A stretch of DNA of 18,489 nt from Treponema sp. (lineage in GTDB: Bacteria; Spirochaetota; Spirochaetia; Treponematales; Treponemataceae). The notes below the pieces were generated by a model. The model searched no databases. It was not told the DNA's origin and saw nothing but the letters and a program-made list of their open reading frames with translations. The position numbers were made by a program, and so were the translations under genes. The stretch covers positions 1-18,489 of the forward strand of contig JAEDGQ010000036.1 in the NCBI GenBank assembly GCA_016297415.1, given 5' to 3'. Positions 6,268 through 12,279 of the stretch are shown piece after piece; position 1 is the first letter of the stretch, and every line of letters starts with the position of its first letter.

Positions 6268-7187
6268 TATTTTCCCTCGCTGCTGTTATAAGTTGAAATC
6301 CAGCGGATAACAGGTTCACGCCAGTCGTCGGCAGCATAGCCTTCAAGAAGGAATCTTTCGTAAAGGAAGCTGATGTATTCCTTTATAGCCATACAGTCTT
6401 CCTGACTGATTGTTTCAGCTGTAAGGAACATATCGTTGATAAAGTTTGTTGCATCGTTTGGTGTAAAAATATCCGGGAAACACTTTGTAATCATATAAAG
6501 AGCTGATGCTACACAGTTTACAGAATGCTGCTTCATGTACAGAACTGATTCTGCAATTTCGATGGCTCTGTTGTAGATTTCTGTGTTTTTCTGGAAGCAT
6601 TCTGCATCGCTTAGTCCCAGCTGCTTAAACTGGTTTTTGAAATAAACTGCTGAAAGACCGATTAGTGCAATATGAAGGCTTGGTACACACAGAAGATGAG
6701 GGTCCATTGTATGAATAAGTTTAAAATAGAAGCCTGTTTTGTAGTTTGGTCTGTCTGTTGTAGAAAGAGTGTGTTTGTACATTCTTCCTGCTTCCCTGTA
6801 AATTTTGTTTGTGGCTCTGAACCATGCATTTACATAAGGAGCTGTTTTTTTCAATCCGAAACGACGGATATACATGGAAATTGGTCTTAAAAAAAGATTT
6901 ACAAAATCCATATAAACTTCTGCTTTTGAAGGTGTAAAGGGGATTTTTTTATCGAGAGGATGATCTACTTTTACAACAGGGATTTTGTAAATTCCCCATT
7001 TCTGGAAGAACTGTGTTCCAAGATAGTTTTTGATTACTGTACACAAAAATTTTATTGCAACAGGAATTGTTCTTGGACTTGTTAAAACACGAAAATATAC
7101 ATATTTGCCGCTGAAAGAGGATAAAGGTCTTTCTGCAAATTTTTTATCTCTTAATTCTGCTCCAGTAAGCTTTTTTTCATCAGCCAT
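6267..7187 (-). CDS. Conserved hypothetical protein with weak PAP2-like motifs
   Basis: I do not recognise this 306-residue protein with confidence. It is basic in its N-terminal half and has no signal peptide and no long run of strong membrane segments. Three spaced motifs recall the PAP2/inositol-phosphotransferase superfamily: K138 with RP at 146-147, PSLH at 169-172 and KQH at 219-221. In that superfamily an aspartate normally follows the third-motif histidine by four residues; here it is C225. If related, it may be inactive or changed in chemistry. It is tightly built into the operon: its ATG lies within the end of metH (8-bp overlap), has Shine-Dalgarno GGAAG, and its stop overlaps the queD start. 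That coupling suggests a shared role with methionine synthase or the pterin enzyme, but no function can be stated. Confidence 0.85.
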   Translation of the reverse strand: MADEKKLTGAELRDKKFAERPLSSFSGKYVYFRVLTSPRTIPVAIKFLCTVIKNYLGTQFFQKWGIYKIPVVKVDHPLDKKIPFTPSKAEVYMDFVNLFLRPISMYIRRFGLKKTAPYVNAWFRATNKIYREAGRMYKHTLSTTDRPNYKTGFYFKLIHTMDPHLLCVPSLHIALIGLSAVYFKNQFKQLGLSDAECFQKNTEIYNRAIEIAESVLYMKQHSVNCVASALYMITKCFPDIFTPNDATNFINDMFLTAETISQEDCMAIKEYISFLYERFLLEGYAADDWREPVIRWISTYNSSEGK

Positions 7188-9726
7188 TAAATACTTCCTT
7201 TGCGATTGCTACAGACTGCATTGCGTCTTTTGAATAATAGTCAGCTCCGATTTGAGTTGCATAATCAGCTGTAAGGACAGCTCCGCCTACCATTATTTTA
7301 CAATTTTTTCCCTTTTCTTTTAAAGCATTACGCAAAGATATAATGATTTTTTCCATATTTGTTACAGTTGTTGTCATAAGGGCGCTTAAGCCTACAAGCT
7401 TAATGTCGTTTTCAAGAACTGCTTCAATAATGGCTTCTGCAGGAACGTTTTTGCCCAGGTCAATTACTGTGTATCCGTAATTTTCCAGCATGGCCTTTAC
7501 GATGTTTTTTCCAATATCGTGAATGTCGCCAAAAACTGTACAGATTAGGATTGTTCCTTTTGATTCCTGAACAGTACCGGATTCTTTAAGAAATGTCTTG
7601 ATTACTTCAAAAGCGTTACTTACTGTGTCTGCGCTTAAAAGCAGCTGTGGAAGGAATTTTGTTCCTTTTTCAAAGTCTTTTCCTACAGCGTCCAGGGCGG
7701 GAACGATACAGCGGTCAATAATTGAAACAGGTTCTGTTCCGTTTGTGAGAAGTTTTTTAGTTATGTCTGCAGAGGAATCTTTGAATCCTTTATAGATTAT
7801 ATCCACAAGGTTCTGCTCGTCTGCGCTTAAATCTGCCGGGAGAGAAGAGAAAACTGAAACTGGAGAAGCAGCTTTCTGTTTCTGTTCTTTCTGGGGAGAT
7901 GAAGGGAGCTGATCTGTTGTAACTCCGTATAAAGGAGCAGTTGTTCCAGTGTATTTTTCTATATAATCCAGACAGTTTGCATCATAGTTTGCAAGGGCTC
8001 TGTAACCCCGGTAAGTTTCCATCATGCCTTCGCTTAAGGGGTTGATGATGCAGGCGCTAAGTCCTGAATAAAGGGCCATGGCAAAAAATCTGGAATTGAT
8101 TATGTCTCTTCGTGGAAGCCCGAAACTGATGTTGGAAACTCCCAGAATGAACTGAAGTCCGTCTTTGCCGAATTCTTCTTTAAGGAGAGAGATGGCGCGA
8201 CATGTTTCCAGAGCTTCTTTCTGCTGGGAACTTACGGTCAGGGTTAAAGTGTCAATAACAAGATCTCTTGTGGCAATTCCGTATTTGTGGGCTTCGTTAA
8301 TGATTTTTCGAGCAACTTCAACACGGCCTTCTGCTGTTGGTGCAATTCCGTTTTCGTCGATACAAAGACAGACAAGAGTTCCGCCGTATTTCTGAACCAG
8401 AGGGAAGATTGTATCCATAACTTCCTGACGACCGTTTACTGAGTTTATGAGGGCTTTGCCGTTGTAATAACGGAGGGCTTTTTCTATAACTGGACCTTCA
8501 GAAGAGTCAATCTGGAGAGGTGTCGAAAAAGCTCCCTGAATTGTTTTGATGGCATCAACCATAGTCTCAGCTTCGTCGATTCCTGGAAGACCTACGTTTA
8601 CATCAAGAATCTGGGCTCCTGCATTAATCTGACTTTCTGCTTCTGACAGAACAAAGTTCATGTCGTGTTCCAGAAGGGCAGCCTTTACTTTCTTTTTGCC
8701 TGTAGGATTGATTCTTTCGCCTACAACCTGAGGACCTGCACTTCCCCCAATCTGGACAGCTTTGTTGTAAGAACAGATGAAAGTAGATTCTGATTCCAGA
8801 GGTGGAACTGCTTTGATGGCTCCAAGGGGTTCTACTGCTTTAACAAGAGCCTTTATGTGGTCTGGTGTTGTACCGCAGCAGCCGCCGAGAATAAGGGCAC
8901 CTGCTTTTCTGTTATTGATCTGGCTCTCTGCAAACTGTTCCGGCTGAACAAGGAAAACAGTTCTTCCTTTCTGTACTACAGGAATGCCTGCATTTGGCTG
9001 TACAAGAACAGGCAGATGAGCGTATTTGAGGAACTGACGGGTAAGTTCTTCTCCTTCTGACAGACCGCCGCCACAGTTAAAGCCTATGACTTCTGGTTTT
9101 AAGGATTCCAGATATGTAACACAGGTGAATACATCTGCACCTGTTAATGTTCTAAGGTTTTCCTGGAAAGTCATGCTGGCAATAACGGGAAGGTTTGTGT
9201 TTTCCCTGATGGCAAGAATTGCAGCTTTAACTTCGTGAAGATCTGCCATTGTTTCTACAATTGCAACTTCAAAGCCTGCTTTTTCTGCAAGAACTGCAGC
9301 TTCTTTGTAGCAGTCGTAAGCCTGGTCAAAAGTTAAATCTCCCATTGGTTCAAGAAGACGGCCAATCTGAGAAGTGTCCCAGCCCATGTAGTGAGGACGA
9401 TTATTTCCCTGTGCTTCAGCGTCTTTAATTGCTTCTTTAAGAACTGTTGAGGCGCTGTTCATGTATTGTTCTGTTGTATAGCGGGCTGCAGAAAGTTTAA
9501 GAGGAAGAACACCGAAAGTGTTTGCAGTAATTACATTTGAGCCTGCATCCAGGTACTGTTTGTAAATGTCTTTAATAACTTCCGGATGCTCAATATTGCA
9601 ATCTTCAGGAATATCGTAATCATCAACTCCTGAACGCTGAATCATTGTACCCATTCCGCCGTCCATAAAAACAGGAAGGCCTGATGAGATTTGTTCTTTT
9701 AAGAATGTACGGAAGTCTTTTTTCAT
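7180..9726 (-). CDS. metH: Cobalamin-dependent methionine synthase, no reactivation domain
   Basis: This enzyme transfers a methyl group from methyltetrahydrofolate through cobalamin to homocysteine. Domains run in order: homocysteine-binding barrel (about 1-300) with FMDGGMGT and zinc ligands C218, C283 and C284; pterin-binding barrel (about 325-600) with VVGERINPTGKK; a low-complexity linker (about 610-635); B12 cap; and the B12-binding Rossmann domain with GDIHDIGKN, where H736 is the lower cobalt ligand. The protein stops at 848 residues, right after the B12 domain. The SAM/flavodoxin reactivation module of the E. coli type (about 1227 residues) is absent, so a separate reactivating protein is expected, and none is obvious in this window. 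It is the first gene of its operon. There is no Shine-Dalgarno; a promoter abuts the ATG. Confidence 0.97.
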   Translation of the reverse strand: MKKDFRTFLKEQISSGLPVFMDGGMGTMIQRSGVDDYDIPEDCNIEHPEVIKDIYKQYLDAGSNVITANTFGVLPLKLSAARYTTEQYMNSASTVLKEAIKDAEAQGNNRPHYMGWDTSQIGRLLEPMGDLTFDQAYDCYKEAAVLAEKAGFEVAIVETMADLHEVKAAILAIRENTNLPVIASMTFQENLRTLTGADVFTCVTYLESLKPEVIGFNCGGGLSEGEELTRQFLKYAHLPVLVQPNAGIPVVQKGRTVFLVQPEQFAESQINNRKAGALILGGCCGTTPDHIKALVKAVEPLGAIKAVPPLESESTFICSYNKAVQIGGSAGPQVVGERINPTGKKKVKAALLEHDMNFVLSEAESQINAGAQILDVNVGLPGIDEAETMVDAIKTIQGAFSTPLQIDSSEGPVIEKALRYYNGKALINSVNGRQEVMDTIFPLVQKYGGTLVCLCIDENGIAPTAEGRVEVARKIINEAHKYGIATRDLVIDTLTLTVSSQQKEALETCRAISLLKEEFGKDGLQFILGVSNISFGLPRRDIINSRFFAMALYSGLSACIINPLSEGMMETYRGYRALANYDANCLDYIEKYTGTTAPLYGVTTDQLPSSPQKEQKQKAASPVSVFSSLPADLSADEQNLVDIIYKGFKDSSADITKKLLTNGTEPVSIIDRCIVPALDAVGKDFEKGTKFLPQLLLSADTVSNAFEVIKTFLKESGTVQESKGTILICTVFGDIHDIGKNIVKAMLENYGYTVIDLGKNVPAEAIIEAVLENDIKLVGLSALMTTTVTNMEKIIISLRNALKEKGKNCKIMVGGAVLTADYATQIGADYYSKDAMQSVAIAKEVFNG

Positions 9727-9732
9727 ATCGTA

Positions 9733-9761
9733 ATTTTAGTGAAAATAAGATTGTAAGGCAA
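9733..9761 (-). promoter_or_regulatory. metH promoter, predicts leaderless mRNA
   Basis: On the minus strand TTGCCT (9756-9761) is followed after 17 bp by TAAAAT (9733-9738). The -10 box ends six bases before the ATG at 9726, so the expected transcription start is the A of the start codon. No Shine-Dalgarno lies in front of the ATG. No cobalamin or SAM riboswitch is visible upstream. Confidence 0.6.
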
Positions 9762-9773
9762 TTAAGGGAGAAA

Positions 9774-9885
9774 ACAGCGTTAGCGCTGTGCAGCACCCGA
9801 AGGGGCCACCGCAGGAAGCGGAGCGGACGAGGAGGCTGGAGCGGCAGCGGAATGCGGAACATAGCGACCCGCAAGGGGAACGCCC
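9774..9885 (+). repeat. GC-rich intergenic element, copy B
   Basis: It begins with the hairpin ACAGCG-TTAG-CGCTGT (9774-9789) and ends in GGGAACGCCC (9876-9885). Four words are shared in the same order with the reverse complement of copy C: CCACCGCAGG (9806-9815), GAGGAGGC (9829-9836), CAGCGGAA (9845-9852) and GGGAACGCCC. It sits between the divergent metH and HTH-aldolase genes. Short open frames across it are artefacts of its GC content. Confidence 0.8.
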
Positions 9886-9898
9886 TGTGGTGATTCTT

Positions 9899-9957
9899 GT
9901 TTACTTTTAAGAAAAAGTGTTAAATTTTGAAAGAAAAGATTGACTCTAAAAGTAAAC
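9899..9957. promoter_or_regulatory. 11-bp inverted repeat, candidate operator
   Basis: GTTTACTTTTA (9899-9909) is the exact reverse complement of TAAAAGTAAAC (9947-9957), with arm centres 48 bp apart. The right arm lies in the spacer between the -35 and -10 boxes of the downstream gene. A 10-bp direct repeat GTGTTAAATT is also present at 9917-9926 and 9959-9968, the second copy covering the -10 box. Because the downstream protein starts with a TetR-type HTH, these are candidate autoregulatory sites; binding is inferred. Confidence 0.45.
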
Positions 9958-9968
9958 GGTGTTAAATT
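9940..9968 (+). promoter_or_regulatory. Promoter of the HTH-aldolase gene
   Basis: TTGACT (9940-9945) is followed after 17 bp by TAAATT (9963-9968). The expected start is about 25 bases upstream of the TTG codon at 10001, leaving room for the GGAGGT Shine-Dalgarno (9990-9995). Confidence 0.55.
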
Positions 9969-10000
9969 AACAATACATCTTAAATAAATGGAGGTAGCTA

Positions 10001-11209
10001 TTGCGTAAACCAAATGAAGAAATCGCTGCAAAAATCAAAGCGGCAATGGTTGAACTTCTGAAAGAAAAAGAAGCTTCAAAAATTGGTATGCGGGATCTGG
10101 CTGATAAAGTTGGAATTACAGCTGCAAATATTTACCACTATTATAAAAATAAAGATGAGCTGTTAAAGGAAATTAACGGCGAAGCATCAGAATCAACAGC
10201 TTCTGCGGAAGCCGGATATAAAAAGAGGACAAATATGAAAGAACTTTCAGCATTGATGGGCTACCGCCCTGGAATTAAGGTTGTTGACGCAACACTCAGA
10301 GACGGTGGACTGGTTAACGACTTTTACTTTCCTGAAGGATTCGCAAAAGCACTTTACGAAACAAATGTAAAAGCCGGCGTAGATTACATGGAATTCGGCT
10401 ACAAGGCTGATAAAGAAATGTTTGATGTAAACAAGTTTGGACCTTCAAAGTTCAGCGATGATGATTACATCCGCAGCGTTGTTGGTGACAACAATACTGA
10501 CCTTAAGATTGCTGTTATGGCTGATGTAGGACGCTGTAACTACAAGCAGGACATTGCTGAAAAAGCAAATTCTCCTGTAGATCTTATCCGGGTTGCAACT
10601 TATCTTCATCAGGTTCCAGGTGCAATTGATATGATTGAAGATTCAAAAAAGAAGGGGTATGAAGTAAGCTGCAACATTATGGCTATTTCTAACGTTCAGG
10701 ATACAGACCTTAAGCTTGGTCTTGAAGAAATCTGTAAATCTCCTGTTGATGTTATTTACATTGTAGATTCTTTCGGTGCCATCTATCCTGAAGAAATGGC
10801 TCGTATTGCAAACCTTTACGGCGAAATTGCTGACAAATATGGAAAGAAGCTTGGTATTCACGCTCATGATAACCAGCGTCTTGCCTTTGCAAATACAATT
10901 GAATGTGCCGGTGACGGTGTTGATTACCTTGATGCCACATACAATGCTATGGGCCGTGGAGCAGGTAACTGTGCTATGGAACAGCTTGTTGGTTTCCTTC
11001 GTAATCCTAAATACAATCTTTACCCTGTACTTAAATTCATTGACGATTACATGACTCCAATGAAGGAACAGGGCGTTAAGTGGGGGTACGACCTTCAGTA
11101 CATGATGACTGGTCTTTTAAAACAGCATCCTCGTACTGCAATTCAGTTTACAGCAGAAGGAAGAAAAGACTTCGCTGAGTTCTATAAGGAAGTTACAACT
11201 CAGGAATAG
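10001..11209 (+). CDS. TetR-type HTH domain fused to a DRE-TIM metallolyase (HMGL-like aldolase)
   Basis: The 402-residue frame joins two unrelated parts. Residues 8-58 match the TetR N-terminal DNA-binding domain: a helix with KAAMVELLKEKEA, then MRDLADKVGITAANIYHYYKNKDELL. A Ser/Ala/Glu-rich linker (60-78) leads to a barrel of the HMG-CoA lyase/4-hydroxy-2-oxovalerate aldolase superfamily, with VDATLRDGG (94-102), the metal ligands HAHDN, and GRGAGN near the C-terminus. Substrate is unknown; aldol cleavage of an acyl-pyruvate-type compound is the family norm. Translation of the long form starts at TTG with GGAGGT five bases upstream. No TetR ligand-binding domain is present; the enzyme takes its place, suggesting a regulator that senses its own substrate or product. 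It is monocistronic and convergent with metF. Confidence 0.85.
   Translation: MRKPNEEIAAKIKAAMVELLKEKEASKIGMRDLADKVGITAANIYHYYKNKDELLKEINGEASESTASAEAGYKKRTNMKELSALMGYRPGIKVVDATLRDGGLVNDFYFPEGFAKALYETNVKAGVDYMEFGYKADKEMFDVNKFGPSKFSDDDYIRSVVGDNNTDLKIAVMADVGRCNYKQDIAEKANSPVDLIRVATYLHQVPGAIDMIEDSKKKGYEVSCNIMAISNVQDTDLKLGLEEICKSPVDVIYIVDSFGAIYPEEMARIANLYGEIADKYGKKLGIHAHDNQRLAFANTIECAGDGVDYLDATYNAMGRGAGNCAMEQLVGFLRNPKYNLYPVLKFIDDYMTPMKEQGVKWGYDLQYMMTGLLKQHPRTAIQFTAEGRKDFAEFYKEVTTQE
10235..11209 (+). CDS. Probable internal-start product: aldolase domain alone
   Basis: The in-frame ATG at residue 79 of the fusion (10235) has GAGGA (10225-10229) five bases upstream, a normal Shine-Dalgarno arrangement. 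It starts MKELSALMGYRPG, directly before the conserved VDATLRDGG strand, where a free-standing aldolase of this family would be expected to begin. The gene could therefore make both a 402-residue DNA-binding form and a 324-residue enzyme. An alternative is that the aldolase is the only product and the HTH is a separate small gene that lost its stop codon. Confidence 0.5.
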   Translation: MKELSALMGYRPGIKVVDATLRDGGLVNDFYFPEGFAKALYETNVKAGVDYMEFGYKADKEMFDVNKFGPSKFSDDDYIRSVVGDNNTDLKIAVMADVGRCNYKQDIAEKANSPVDLIRVATYLHQVPGAIDMIEDSKKKGYEVSCNIMAISNVQDTDLKLGLEEICKSPVDVIYIVDSFGAIYPEEMARIANLYGEIADKYGKKLGIHAHDNQRLAFANTIECAGDGVDYLDATYNAMGRGAGNCAMEQLVGFLRNPKYNLYPVLKFIDDYMTPMKEQGVKWGYDLQYMMTGLLKQHPRTAIQFTAEGRKDFAEFYKEVTTQE

Positions 11210-11213
11210 GTAA

Positions 11214-11323
11214 AAAAAAACGACTGGCGGAGCAGGGGTTCTGGCATGAAAAAAATTCTGCACAAGCGAAGCGCGGAAGCCTTTTTTCATGACAGGTTCC
11301 CTGCGGGAGCCAGTCGTTTTTTT
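11214..11323. terminator. Bidirectional terminator in a 110-nt near-palindrome
   Basis: The outer stem is A7 plus CGACTGGC (11214-11228) against GCCAGTCG plus T7 (11309-11323), 15 bp. Inside it GCAGGG (11232-11237) pairs with CCCTGC (11299-11304), and CATGAAAAAA (11245-11254) pairs with TTTTTTCATG (11282-11291). The T-tracts on both strands make it work for the HTH-aldolase gene (+) and for metF (-), whose stop codons lie within 5 and 25 bases. Confidence 0.9.
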
Positions 11324-11347
11324 AACAGACTATTCTTCTGTTTGTAG

Positions 11348-12229
11348 TTATTTGTTTACTGCCTTAACTATGCAGTCTATGTTTTTGATTATTGCTTCTG
11401 CAATTTCAGGTTTGTTCATTGTGTAAATATGAATGCCGCGAACACCGTTACTGATCATATCGATAATCTGGTCTGTAGCGTATGCAATGCCAGCCTGTTT
11501 CATGGCTTCCGGGTCATTACGGAATCGGTCGCAGATAGAAAGCAGCTTTCTTGGAATGTAGGCATTTGAAAGATCAATCATGCGGCTTACCTGATTTGCG
11601 TTTGTAATCGGCATGATTCCTGCAAGAACAGGTACGCGAATGCCTGCAGTCTGAAGCCGGTACAGAAAAGAGTACAGCATGTCGTTGTCAAAAATCATCT
11701 GAGTAGTAAGAAAATCAACGCCTGCATCAATCTTATATTTTAAGTTTTCAATATCAGTATCTCTGTTAGCGCTTTCAGGATGTCCTTCCGGATAGCAGGC
11801 ACCACCCACACAAAAACCTTCTTTTTTTAAAAGTGGTACAAGATCAGAGGCGTGCATTAAGCCAGATGGAAAAATGTTTTCTCCTTCTGCGGCATCTTTT
11901 GGAAGATCACCACGAAGGGCAAGTACATTTGAAACACCTTTATCTTTTAATCCTGCAATTGCCTGAATTAACTGCTCTTTTGTTGAGCGTACGCAGGTTA
12001 AATGTGCAAGAGCTGTTGTACCGCTGTTTTCTATGATAGATGCAATTTCCGAAGTATTAGTCTGTGTTGAGCCGCCTGCACCGTAAGTAATGCTCATAAA
12101 ATCCGGATGGATGGAACTTAAACGGAGGGCAGTTGCCTTTACAGAGTCAAAACCGTCCTGTTTTTTTGGGGGAAATATTTCGAATGAAACGCTGATTTTT
12201 TTTGTATTTAAGATTTCTGAAATTTTCAT
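11348..12229 (-). CDS. metF: 5,10-methylenetetrahydrofolate reductase
   Basis: MetF reduces methylene-THF to methyl-THF with FAD, supplying the methyl donor for MetH. Family hallmarks are SFEIFPPK (catalytic Glu) at the N-terminus, ITYGAGGST, VLALRGDLP with the FAD/folate-contacting Asp, GGACYPEGHPE, and the DFLTTQMIFD strand. Length 293 residues from the ATG at 12229 is normal. A TTG eight codons upstream keeps the frame but has no Shine-Dalgarno and would add an atypical segment. The ATG too lacks a Shine-Dalgarno; a promoter ends eight bases before it. The gene follows rqcH in the same direction and ends at the shared bidirectional terminator. Together with metH in the window it completes the methyl-THF to methionine branch. 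Confidence 0.96.
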   Translation of the reverse strand: MKISEILNTKKISVSFEIFPPKKQDGFDSVKATALRLSSIHPDFMSITYGAGGSTQTNTSEIASIIENSGTTALAHLTCVRSTKEQLIQAIAGLKDKGVSNVLALRGDLPKDAAEGENIFPSGLMHASDLVPLLKKEGFCVGGACYPEGHPESANRDTDIENLKYKIDAGVDFLTTQMIFDNDMLYSFLYRLQTAGIRVPVLAGIMPITNANQVSRMIDLSNAYIPRKLLSICDRFRNDPEAMKQAGIAYATDQIIDMISNGVRGIHIYTMNKPEIAEAIIKNIDCIVKAVNK

Positions 12230-12237
12230 AGGAGTAA

Positions 12238-12266
12238 AGTTTATCAGAAACAACTTTTTTGGTCAA
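12238..12266 (-). promoter_or_regulatory. metF promoter, predicts leaderless or near-leaderless mRNA
   Basis: On the minus strand TTGACC (12261-12266) is followed after 17 bp by TAAACT (12238-12243), preceded by TGA as in an extended -10. Eight bases separate the -10 box from the ATG at 12229. These eight bases contain CTCCT, the opposite of a Shine-Dalgarno. Confidence 0.6.
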
Positions 12267-12279
12267 AAACAGGGTATTA

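Noticed and set aside
9727..10000. Cobalamin or SAM riboswitch in front of metH
   Set aside because: No conserved B12-box or SAM-box pattern is seen, and the promoter next to the ATG leaves no room for a leader.
9988..10008. Six-codon upstream frame (ATG GAG GTA GCT ATT GCG TAA) over the HTH-aldolase start
   Set aside because: Its ATG overlaps the Shine-Dalgarno and has none of its own; it is better explained as part of the shared leader block.
9623..10031. Short frames on both strands across the metH upstream region
   Set aside because: They are Arg/Pro/Ala-rich translations of the GC-rich element and the two promoters; none has a Shine-Dalgarno.
12230..12253. TTG start eight codons upstream of metF
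   Set aside because: No Shine-Dalgarno, it lies inside the promoter spacer, and MetF proteins typically begin near the chosen ATG.
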